The position numbers and the translations under genes are program-made. A DNA stretch of 9,612 nt from Chlamydiia bacterium (GTDB taxonomy: Bacteria; Chlamydiota; Chlamydiia; Chlamydiales; Simkaniaceae): contig JAGROF010000008.1 in NCBI GenBank assembly GCA_020440405.1, forward strand, positions 1-9,612, given 5' to 3'. A model generated the notes under the pieces. The model worked only from the letters and a program-made list of their open reading frames with translations, did not search any database and was not told the origin of the DNA. The stretch's first letter is position 1, and each line of letters starts with the position of its first letter. Below are positions 1 through 7,700 of this stretch, one piece after another.

Positions 1-219
1 CCTGAAGCCTTAGAACTTTTTCTCAATCATTTAGGGACGCTCCAACTCTCCTTAAACACCCATGAAGCCCTAAAAGGATTTCAGATTCATCTAATGACTC
101 CCATCCTTAAAAGTGAACGCTCTGAGTTATATGCACGTGGAAAAACACGGGAAGAAAGAAAAAAAGACGCCAATATTAAAGGCGTGGGCGCTAAAGTTTC
201 AAAAAAAATGACTTCCTAA
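1..219 (+). CDS. C-terminal end of a T3SS protein, probably SctP/CdsP (5' partial)
   Basis: An open frame enters from the left edge and gives 72 residues before TAA at 217-219. It starts with PEALELFLNHLGTLQLSL and ends in a lysine-rich basic tail (KTREERKKD, then GAKVSKKMTS). In Chlamydia the gene before cdsQ is cdsP, the proposed needle-length regulator, so position suggests SctP. The LxxxxLGxLxLxL pattern is loosely like the core of the FliK/SctP C-terminal domain, but the fragment is too short to be sure. It lies 58 bp before sctQ with no visible terminator between, so the two are probably co-transcribed. That this is the end of a real gene is likely; the SctP name is an inference from synteny. 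Confidence 0.6.
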   Translation, partial: PEALELFLNHLGTLQLSLNTHEALKGFQIHLMTPILKSERSELYARGKTREERKKDANIKGVGAKVSKKMTS

Positions 220-277
220 TTTGAATGAAATCCCGTATCTTGTGCATTAAGCGTAAATAGATCTGGACATAGGTAAC

Positions 278-1417
278 ATGCAACCACAGAATTGGATGAA
301 ACATGTAGAGTCGGTAGCCCTCGGAGCACAAGATGTTCCGATGTGGGGAGCGGTGCCCTCCTTTCCTTGGGAGACATTCACAAAAGAATTGCAAACCGCT
401 TTAAATACTACGAAACTCAAAATGACTGGAGGCTCCGCCGAGTGGAAAAAAGGGAATGAAATCCTTTCGGGAATGGGGCGATCTCCTTTGCAACTTGCCA
501 TTGAAATGTCTCCCTTAAAAGGAAGTTTTTCTCTTGTCTTTCCTTCAGAAGATTTTTCTAAGCTTTCCTCTTGGGCTATCCATCCGGAAGCCGGGAATGA
601 AGGATTTTCAGACCCTTATCTGCAAAAAGGATTCTTCCGCTATCTATGCACAGGAGGGATGGCAATTCTCGATCGCCTACAAGTCTTTCAAGGGCTCACC
701 CCGAAATTGATCGAGATGCCCCTTGCAAAAGAGGATGCTTATTGCATTGATATTGCGATTGAACATGAGGGAGAAACCGTTTGGGGACGCATAATTTGCC
801 CCACCCTCTTTCAAGAGTCTTTTAAGCACCACTATGCTCAAGATTGGAACTTTTCTCTTCCCTCCCACCTATACCAGGAGCTCATGGTGGATGTTTCCCT
901 GTCTGCCGGGGAAACTAGACTTCCTCAAGACGGATGGCTCAATATTCAAGAAGGAGATTTTATTCTCCTCGATCATTGCTCCTACTATCCCCAACTGAAA
1001 AAAGGGACCTTTCAACTTTCTGTGGCTCAAACCCCCCTTTTCCAAGCCAAGTTGAAAGAGGATGCGATTAAACTGCTCGATTATGCACACTATTTTGAGG
1101 AAAAACCTATGGATGATGAAAATTTCGAGGAATCTTTTAATGAACCAATGGAAGAGAAGGCTGTTTCTGTAGAAGAAGCACCTGAGTCTCCCATGCTTTC
1201 TCCTAAAAAAGTTCCTGTGAACCTCACGGTCGAAGTCGCTCGCTTGAAAATAAACCTCGATAAGCTGTTAAAACTGAAACCTGGTAATGTTTTAGAGCTA
1301 GGCGTTCAACCTGAAAAAGGGGTGAACCTTGTTGCCAACGGAAAATGTGTCGGCAAAGGAGAACTGCTCCAAGTGGGAGATGTCATCGGTGTCAAAATCC
1401 TCAAGCTTGGCGAGTAG
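278..1417 (+). CDS. sctQ: SctQ/CdsQ, T3SS cytoplasmic ring (sorting platform) protein
   Basis: The 379-residue product is a FliM/FliN-related component of the cytoplasmic sorting platform, which sits under the T3SS export gate and binds substrate-chaperone complexes and the ATPase stator. The C-terminal SPOA domain is clear at about residues 312-379 (VPVNLTVEVARLKI, then KPGNVLEL, then GKGELLQVGDVIGVKI). A weaker first SPOA-like region lies at about 200-272 (WLNIQEGDFILLD, then KGTFQLSV). An acidic, probably flexible linker at about 278-303 joins them. The N-terminal 200 residues are poorly conserved, as is usual for SctQ. The length fits the family. The ATG at 278 has AGG at 271-273, a modest ribosome site; M7 is a possible alternative start. 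The next gene begins 6 bp after the stop in the same frame. The family is firm; the limits of the first SPOA region are approximate. Confidence 0.88.
   Translation: MQPQNWMKHVESVALGAQDVPMWGAVPSFPWETFTKELQTALNTTKLKMTGGSAEWKKGNEILSGMGRSPLQLAIEMSPLKGSFSLVFPSEDFSKLSSWAIHPEAGNEGFSDPYLQKGFFRYLCTGGMAILDRLQVFQGLTPKLIEMPLAKEDAYCIDIAIEHEGETVWGRIICPTLFQESFKHHYAQDWNFSLPSHLYQELMVDVSLSAGETRLPQDGWLNIQEGDFILLDHCSYYPQLKKGTFQLSVAQTPLFQAKLKEDAIKLLDYAHYFEEKPMDDENFEESFNEPMEEKAVSVEEAPESPMLSPKKVPVNLTVEVARLKINLDKLLKLKPGNVLELGVQPEKGVNLVANGKCVGKGELLQVGDVIGVKILKLGE
1109..1417 (+). CDS. Possible internally initiated short form of SctQ (SctQ-C, 102 aa)
   Basis: An in-frame ATG at codon 278 of sctQ (1109-1111) follows GAGGA (1097-1101) with a 7-base gap. 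This is a better ribosome site than the one before the full-length start. Initiation here would give a 102-residue protein with the acidic linker and the whole C-terminal SPOA domain. Internal initiation producing a SPOA-only SctQ-C subunit that joins full-length SctQ is established in other T3SSs (Yersinia YscQ-C, Salmonella SpaO-S, Shigella Spa33-C). Here it is inferred only from the site and its position exactly at the domain border. Confidence 0.5.
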   Translation: MDDENFEESFNEPMEEKAVSVEEAPESPMLSPKKVPVNLTVEVARLKINLDKLLKLKPGNVLELGVQPEKGVNLVANGKCVGKGELLQVGDVIGVKILKLGE

Positions 1418-1423
1418 TTTGGA

Positions 1424-3037
1424 GTGGCTGCAGAAGATTTTTACAAGCAATCGACTCTTCCCAATCTAACAGATGACGCGCCCACGCCACCCACGCGCCC
1501 TAAACAGATTGGCCCTTATAAGGTGGAAGCCCAGCTAACCACGGGAGGAATGAGCTATCTTTACTTGGGTCTCGATCCCAAAAATCAAGCGCCCCGCGCT
1601 ATCAAAGTGTTATCTCCTAAATATCTGACTCATCCCGAAATGGTTGAGCAATTCCTCAAAGAAGCCGAAATCATTGGCCTGACCGATCACCCCAACATTA
1701 TTAAGCTCTATGGACAAGGCGAATGGGAAAATGGTCTCTATATTGCCATGGAGTTTATCCAAGGGATTTCCCTAAAGCAATTCATTATGCAGCAAAACTT
1801 TTCGACCCGCACCTGTTTAGAAATCGTCTTGCAGGTCGCTTATGCCCTGCTGCACCTCCATACCCATGGAGTGATCCACCGCGATTTAAAACCTGAAAAC
1901 ATCTTGATTACCGAAGGAGGAAGTGTCAAAGTCATTGACTTTGGGATTGCTCAAATGATCCATGATGAGCAGCTGGCGCTTCCCTCTCAGCGGGGACAGT
2001 TTTTGGGAACCCCGAGTTACATGAGTCCTGAGCAAAAAAAAGACCCCCTAAACGTGACCTTCACCACAGATATCTATGCGTTGGGCGTTATCACTTTTGA
2101 ACTCCTTGTTGGAAGGCTAAGTTTTGGATCGATTCAATACTCTCTCCTTCCTCAAGAGCTGCAGCACATTGTGAAAAAAGCGCTTGCTCCCAATCTTGAC
2201 GAGCGGTATCCAGATATTGTCGATATGATCACCGACATTACAAACTATCTCAAAGAAGAAAACCGCAATCCTAGAGGAGGTCTCCAAGGAGGCATTCAAG
2301 AAGTTTGGGAACACTTAGAAGAAAGTCATCTCAAACTCCTCCCCGCCGAAATTCCTAAATGGTCCCCTTTCGATATGGGGCTTGCAAAGCCCGATCGTGA
2401 AAGCGATCTCGGTTCCTATTATGACTTCCTCCGCTTTGCCGATCAATCCTACTGCATTGCCCTAGGAGAATACAAAGAGCCTTCCATTGAAGGGCTTTCA
2501 TATACTGGCCTCCTTAAGGGAATGGTACAGTCGCTGACACGAAATCACCTCACCTCTGCCGATCTCCACTTCGAACCGATCACTTTTATTACAGCGCTCA
2601 ATGAAATGATTGCCGCGCAGAGAAGAGGGATCCAGTTTTTCTTCCAACTCCTCACCCTTTCCCCTTCTACCAACCAATTCTCTTTTATCTCCTGTGGGTG
2701 TGGTTCTCTCCTCCACCTTCAGCTCGGAAGTCAAACACCCCGCTTCCTTCCGAACCAAAACCCCCCTTTAGGAAAAGATCCGAATCACGGCTTCTATGAA
2801 ACCACGGAAAGCTGGACAGAAGGAGACCACCTCATTGTCCACTCCTTTGACGCTACGGTTGATTCAGAAAAGCATGGGCAAGAGTTTGAAGATGCCCTGT
2901 GCCATATTGTGAACAAAAACCTGCAACTCTCCGCCCAATCTCAGGCAGAAGCCCTGATCAATGACGTTGCCCAAATCTTCCCCCAAATCGCCCAAGCCTC
3001 TCCTAAAACAGTCCTTGCCATTCAAAGAATTACCTGA
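1424..3037 (+). CDS. pkn5: Pkn5-type Ser/Thr protein kinase with a degenerate SpoIIE/PP2C-like C-terminal domain
   Basis: The 537-residue product has a Hanks-type kinase domain at about 30-276. Visible motifs are the ATP lysine in AIKV (K61), helix-C glutamate E80, HRDLKPEN (152-159), DFG (172-174), SPE (201-203), D216 and R261. The glycine loop is changed: LTTGGMSYLY (38-47) has Thr and Ser where LGxGGMGxVY is usual. No signal peptide or membrane segment is seen, so it is cytosolic or secreted. Residues about 304-536 follow the SpoIIE/RsbU phosphatase layout: LLP (305-307), YYDF near 332, FFFQLLTL (405-412), CGCG (424-427), NPPLG (446-450) and HSFDA (473-477). Metal-site residues are mostly lost, so this half is probably a pseudophosphatase. 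Pkn5 occupies the same place between cdsQ and cdsC in Chlamydia and has been reported as a T3SS substrate. The start is the only nearby start codon after an in-frame TAG at 1415. Confidence 0.85.
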   Translation: MAAEDFYKQSTLPNLTDDAPTPPTRPKQIGPYKVEAQLTTGGMSYLYLGLDPKNQAPRAIKVLSPKYLTHPEMVEQFLKEAEIIGLTDHPNIIKLYGQGEWENGLYIAMEFIQGISLKQFIMQQNFSTRTCLEIVLQVAYALLHLHTHGVIHRDLKPENILITEGGSVKVIDFGIAQMIHDEQLALPSQRGQFLGTPSYMSPEQKKDPLNVTFTTDIYALGVITFELLVGRLSFGSIQYSLLPQELQHIVKKALAPNLDERYPDIVDMITDITNYLKEENRNPRGGLQGGIQEVWEHLEESHLKLLPAEIPKWSPFDMGLAKPDRESDLGSYYDFLRFADQSYCIALGEYKEPSIEGLSYTGLLKGMVQSLTRNHLTSADLHFEPITFITALNEMIAAQRRGIQFFFQLLTLSPSTNQFSFISCGCGSLLHLQLGSQTPRFLPNQNPPLGKDPNHGFYETTESWTEGDHLIVHSFDATVDSEKHGQEFEDALCHIVNKNLQLSAQSQAEALINDVAQIFPQIAQASPKTVLAIQRIT

Positions 3038-3056
3038 TACCCTTTCTTGCCTCACT

Positions 3057-3064
3057 GAGGAGGT
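3057..3064 (+). promoter_or_regulatory. Strong Shine-Dalgarno sequence deciding the start of the 3069 gene
   Basis: GAGGAGGT lies 4 bases before the ATG at 3069 (5 bases from GAGGAGG). It is the best ribosome site in the window. It fixes the start 31 bp after the kinase stop and argues against the upstream in-frame ATG at 2961, which lies inside the kinase gene and has no such site. It also suggests the membrane protein is translated more strongly than its neighbours. Confidence 0.85.
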
Positions 3065-3068
3065 AACC

Positions 3069-3731
3069 ATGGCTATTCCATTTACTTTAACCCAAATCAA
3101 AAGTTATGTCGATGAAGTCACTTCCAATGCATTGGAAGCGACTTTCACTGATGCAGATCTCCAAGAGCTTTCAAGCAACGAGGGACGGACGCTTGAAGGA
3201 CGCGCAACGCCTTATAACATCCGGATGGGGTGGCATCATAATCAGGCAGGAGAAGTGAATGGAATCTTTCTATGCAGATTTGATCATGAGAGCCTGCAAG
3301 CCTGGAGACTCATCAAGGGTTTTGATCCCCATGAAACTCCCTATGAACTGACTGTCTTTCAAAACCGCACCACTCCAGCAACGACAATGGCCATTCATGT
3401 CGGGCTCCTCAATGGAATTTTTAAACGTTGCAAAGGCACAGCACATGCAGGTCCTGTGACCTTCAATTATCCTGCAGATCAAATTACAGATCAGGAGGCT
3501 ATCCGAAAGTTTTTTGGGAAGCAGCGTGATTTCCTTCCTCCCTCTATTCGAGATGTTATTAGTCCCCCTCCCCGAAGAGACCCTCCTCCACGCCCTCAGA
3601 ATCCTCATCGGGTGTTTTATTACTTAGCAGCGTTTGCTTTAGTGGCTGGAGTGATCAAGGTAACGCAGTGGGCGTTGGCAAAACCGAAACCCCAGCCGCA
3701 ACCACGTCCTGTCACACCTCAAAGGTCGTAG
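3069..3731 (+). CDS. Unrecognised 220-aa protein with a single C-terminal membrane segment
   Basis: I do not recognise this family. Residues 1-160 look like a soluble folded domain of mixed character (for example GRATPYNIRMGWHHNQAG and HVGLLNGIFKRCKGTAHAG). A proline-rich stretch follows (SPPPRRDPPPRPQNP, 165-179), then one hydrophobic segment at about 182-203 (YYLAAFALVAGVIKV). The tail is again proline-rich and basic (205-219, KPKPQPQPRP). There is no N-terminal signal peptide, so a C-tail-anchored layout with a cytosolic domain is likely. The gene lies 31 bp after the kinase gene in the same direction, with a strong ribosome site, so it is probably in the T3SS operon. An accessory T3SS factor or membrane-targeted effector is possible by context only. 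I do not recall a gene here in Chlamydiaceae. Its 3' end overlaps the convergent gene by 13 bp. Confidence 0.8.
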   Translation: MAIPFTLTQIKSYVDEVTSNALEATFTDADLQELSSNEGRTLEGRATPYNIRMGWHHNQAGEVNGIFLCRFDHESLQAWRLIKGFDPHETPYELTVFQNRTTPATTMAIHVGLLNGIFKRCKGTAHAGPVTFNYPADQITDQEAIRKFFGKQRDFLPPSIRDVISPPPRRDPPPRPQNPHRVFYYLAAFALVAGVIKVTQWALAKPKPQPQPRPVTPQRS

Positions 3732-4606
3732 AAGGCTTTTGCATTTTCGTAAAATAGCTTCCGTTGCGTCTCTAGAGAGTAACGCGTGTAGGCATCACGC
3801 GAAATTTCAATGATTTTCCCATAGGGAAGAAAGAGAGAGTCTGGAGGAATATTGCTGGCAAAAAAGCAGCGGTCCTCCCCAAAAATTTCGATCCCTGCAT
3901 GGAGGAACCGTTTAATATTTTCTCGGTCATCTGCTTGAAAGACGAGGCCAATCCCACTAAGTTTGAGATGCACATTGGGATGCTCTGCTAAGAGGCGGAT
4001 GTCACGCTTCCAGGTTTCAAATCCTTGATCGGTTACATCGCGAGGCCATCCGAGGTGATTGAGCACAAAGGAGACATCGGGATGCTCTTTCACAAGGCGT
4101 GCAGCATCGGGAATTTGAGGGCTAAAAATCGCAATGTCAAAAGAGAGGATTTGTTTTGCTAAGGCTTTAAGTCCGCGTTGCCAGTGGAGATCATTGATCA
4201 GATCAGGTTCAGACGCTCCTTCTTCATGGAACAAAATTTGCCTCACCCCTCGCGTATTCGGAAACTGGCAGTGATCTTTGAGAACATTTTCAATATCGGG
4301 ATCGCGCAGATCTGCTTGAAAAACAATCCCATTAGGAAATCCATGGTGGTCAGCAATCTTTTGAAGCCATTCGGTTTCATAGAGAGACTTTTTAAGGGAA
4401 GGATTAGCCTCCAAGTGCACACATTTTGTCACATGGTAGGGCTTGACTAGGGCTTCATAGTCTGTGACGAGAAAATTCTTATAGAGCTGATCTATCTTTC
4501 CAATGATCTCATCGAAATGCCCTTTTTTCTCGGTGAGCCAAGGGTAATCTCCATGGTCAAGATCCCATAGATGCATATGCCCATCAATGATTTCATCCTT
4601 ATACAT
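3719..4606 (-). CDS. Amidohydrolase-2 / COG3618 TIM-barrel metal-dependent hydrolase
   Basis: The 295-residue product belongs to the amidohydrolase-related group that includes fuconolactonase, rhamnonolactonase and 2-pyrone-4,6-dicarboxylate lactonase. Visible motifs are the metal HxH in DGHMHLW (H10, H12), CVHLEANP (62-69), RGVRQILF (119-126), FVLNHLGWP (180-188, H184), HLKLSG (213-218), FGEDRCFFASNIPPD (242-256) and a NAKAFYDL end. In the late barrel motif, N252 replaces the Asp seen in GSDWP forms; ASN-type variants also occur in this family. The likely reaction is hydrolysis of a sugar lactone or similar cyclic ester, substrate unknown. ATG at 4606 is preferred: AGAAGG lies 5 bases upstream (4612-4617), while a GTG at 4645 has no ribosome site. 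No signal peptide is seen, so it is cytosolic. It sits antisense inside the T3SS cluster with no obvious functional tie. Confidence 0.85.
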   Translation of the reverse strand: MYKDEIIDGHMHLWDLDHGDYPWLTEKKGHFDEIIGKIDQLYKNFLVTDYEALVKPYHVTKCVHLEANPSLKKSLYETEWLQKIADHHGFPNGIVFQADLRDPDIENVLKDHCQFPNTRGVRQILFHEEGASEPDLINDLHWQRGLKALAKQILSFDIAIFSPQIPDAARLVKEHPDVSFVLNHLGWPRDVTDQGFETWKRDIRLLAEHPNVHLKLSGIGLVFQADDRENIKRFLHAGIEIFGEDRCFFASNIPPDSLFLPYGKIIEISRDAYTRYSLETQRKLFYENAKAFYDL

Positions 4607-4790
4607 TGCAACCTTCTCTGTGAATAATCCTATCCTAAAATTCACATTACTGGTTTAATGGATTTTTTTACATGCGCGTACTAATTTTGGTGGGTTAGAA
4701 CTTTGCAAAGCAAAATTTTTCAGATTCGATCAGAAAAAGTTGATGCAGAGTAATTCCCATCTTTGATATGAAAATAAGTTCTTTGCGATA
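4607..4790. promoter_or_regulatory. Divergent intergenic region with likely promoters for the amidohydrolase and sctC
   Basis: These 184 bp are AT-rich and lie between two genes that read apart, so a promoter is expected in each direction. Seen: a perfect 10-bp palindrome CTTTGCAAAG (4701-4710) followed at once by AAAATTTT (4712-4719). A weak sigma-70-like pair for sctC may be TTGATG (4740-4745) and TTTGAT (4762-4767), 16 bases apart. A seven-codon open frame (4768-4791) ends in a TAA that shares one base with the sctC ATG. None of these is strong alone. The need for a separate sctC promoter follows from the antisense gene just upstream. Confidence 0.4.
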
Positions 4791-7700
4791 ATGATAAAAG
4801 ACGTGATGAAAAGCAGATCCGCCAAATACTTCTTCTGTATCTTCTTATGCTTCTCTTTATGTACCCTTTATGCAGCACCTGAACCAACCCCTCGCAAACA
4901 TCCTGATCTCTCTCCTGAAAAAAGTTTAATCCCCGACGAGTCTATAGGGCCAGGGTATACGATCAACTTCGATAACGTTCCGATTTTAGAAGTCATCAAG
5001 TTTATCAGTAAGATTGGGAAAGTCAACTTTGTCTATGAAGAAGAGGAACTCAGGTTTAATGTCTCCATTGTCTCGGAAGAGCCCACTCCCCTTGTCCATG
5101 TCATGGCAGCTTTTATCCAAGTCCTCCGGATCAATGGCTTTGACTTAATCGAGCAAGGGAATAACCTCGTTATCACGAAAGGCTCTGGAATCAAGCAAAT
5201 TGCAACGGTTGTCTCTGCAGAAGTCCCTTTGTCTGGAGATTATGTGCCCCCTCTTATGACGCGGGTTTTCTATGTCAAGAATGCCAACCCTGCAACCCTT
5301 GCAGGGATTATTCGCCCTCTCCTATCTGACACGGCGATCATCGAAGTGTCTGAAGCCACCCGCAACATTATCGTCACAGACATCACGCAGAATATTGAAG
5401 AGATTCACAAACTATTCTATACGCTAGACGTTCCGAAAACCCCACTGAGTATCGACTCCTATGTCTGCCGGACTAACACCCCTGATGAACTGATCGCCCT
5501 AGCGAATCAGATTTTAATTCCCGTTTCAGAGGGGAACCCTCTCATTTTTGTTCCTCAGAATTCGACGCGATCGATCTTCATCGTTTCGACTCCTTTTTTG
5601 ATCGAGCAAGCCATCATGATTTTAGAAGACCTCGATAATCCCCCTTCTCTCTCGCGAGGAATCCAAGGTCCACTTTCCCAAGATAACATCTTGCTTTACC
5701 ACATCCGGAACAAGCCTGCGGATGTGTTAATGCAAGCACTCCAAACTGTTCAACATAATCTTGAACAAGTAGGGCCCTCTTCTCAAAATTTGGTAACGGC
5801 TTTAAAAACGGTGAAATTTATTAAGCAAAGTCACTCTCTCTTCTTTGTAGGCGATGCGCAGTCTCTTAAAGAAATCCAGGTGATCCTTGAGGGATTAGAT
5901 CTCCCGTACTCTGAGCAAGAACTTGAACACTTGCGAAAGACCATCTGGATCTACAAAATTCAGTACGATGATGAAGAGTCGATTGCGCGCTCCCTCCAAA
6001 AATTGGTGCAAAACCTTAAAACCCATGACCACCCCGACCAAGACTTCATCGATTCGATCGAATCGATGAAGTACATCAAAGAAAACGACTCCCTCATGTT
6101 CACAGGTGATGAACGCTCGATCAATCTGCTGAAAAAATACTTGCCTTTATTCGATGTCCCTCAGCATATGAAGACAAAACTTCCTCTAAGCAACCAGTTC
6201 TTCATCTACCGCCCTATACATGAAACAGCTGAAGCCCTCCTCAGCCAAGTGAAAGGCACAGCAAAAAATCTAAAAAATGCAAATTTTGCTGACGCAGCCT
6301 TCTTAAAAGCACTCAATTCTGCAACACTCTCAGAAAACGATACATCCGTTACATTTACGGGAGATCAACAATCCCTTGATCGGATTAAAGTCCTTGTTGC
6401 AGGGATGGACCAACCATCAGGAGAAGCACCGACTGAAACCTATACTTACAAGATCCAATTTGTCACTCCCGAATACCTAGAAAAAGGCTTGCAAGGAATT
6501 GCCAAGCCTCTCCCTGCTGACAGCCCCCTTGCTCAAACGATTCAAACCATGCACTATGCGAAAGAAACAAACACGATGGTCTTCAGAGGATCTGCAGCGA
6601 CTCTTGCAGAGCTGAAAAACATCTTACCAACAATCGATCAAGCTTCGGAAAAACCCGCTTACTTTGTCTACAAGCTGCAACATGCCCAAGGGGACCAAAT
6701 CATCAAGGACCTCAAGGAAACTGCGAAGTCGATTAAAAGTGATACTACACAAGATAAGCAGCTGGTTCAGACCATTAACAATATCAACTGGGTGGAATCC
6801 ACCAACTCTCTTGTCATTTCTGGTCCTGCATTTGCTGTGGATCGCATCCGCACGATGATTGCGCAAGATGATGTCCCTCGTGATCAAGCTTCTTCTTTCT
6901 TTGTCTATAAGCCAATTGGACTCACTCCAGAAGAGTTTAGGGAGCGTGTCCTCGCCACATCAAAAGAAATGTCGGCTTCAGGACTGCAAAATAGCGATCT
7001 TCTTGAAGCAATGCGGTCTGTCAAAATTGTTTCCAATGGCTCAGCTGTGATGTTTACCGGAACTCCTCAAGCCATTAATCAAATCAAAGGAATGATCCAA
7101 GAGTTTGATGCAGAAAGGGCAGCTCAGCCCAAATCTTCCTCTTTCTTCATCTACAAACCTACCGCAATCAGTGCTGACAAGCTCCGTGAAGATATCATCA
7201 AGTCTGCCAGACAATTGGAAAAATCAGGACTACAAGATCCAGAACTCATCAGCGCCATGGAGTCTGCGCGTGTCACTTCAGGTGGGACGCAAGTTTCTTT
7301 TACTGGAACGCCTGAGGCGATTTCCAAAATCAAAATCATGGTCACTCAATATGACAACCAGCAGGAATCGACAAAAGCGTCCCACTATTTTATCTTTAAG
7401 CCTCGATTCCAAACACCAGAAGAGATCATTAAACAATCTAAGCATGCTGCTGACCAAATGGAAGACAACGGCCTTGTAGATCAAAACCTGATCTCTGCGT
7501 TAAACTCTGCAACGGTTGTCTCTCAAGGAACAGGGGTTCTGTATACGGGAACACCTGAAGCGATTAAACAAATTGAAGGGCTTGCTCCTACTTTTGATAA
7601 TCCTACGAGCTCTTCTCCTGACACCAATGATTTCATCATCTACGAACCCGTACATGTCTCTGCGGATACCCTTCGGCAGCATGCCCGCCGTGTTGCAAGT

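Noticed and set aside
2961..3068. Upstream in-frame ATG extending the 220-aa membrane protein by 36 residues
   Set aside because: The extension lies mostly inside the kinase gene in another frame and lacks a ribosome site, while the ATG at 3069 has a strong GAGGAGG.
3728..3765. Hairpin-like ATTTT-CGT-AAAAT near the convergent gene ends
   Set aside because: The perfect stem is only 5 A/T pairs, flanking pairing is imperfect, and it lies inside the amidohydrolase coding region, so it is not convincing as a terminator.
4178..4450. Plus-strand open frame of 90 codons
   Set aside because: It lies fully antisense to the amidohydrolase, whose motifs are clear; no ribosome site or recognisable family.
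4607..4645. GTG start at 4645 for the amidohydrolase
   Set aside because: No Shine-Dalgarno before it; the ATG at 4606 has AGAAGG at good spacing and begins close to the family's usual HxH strand.
4836..4864. Cysteines in the SctC signal peptide as a lipoprotein signal
   Set aside because: No proper lipobox ([LVI]-small-small-Cys) is present; LYA followed by AP fits ordinary signal peptidase I cleavage.
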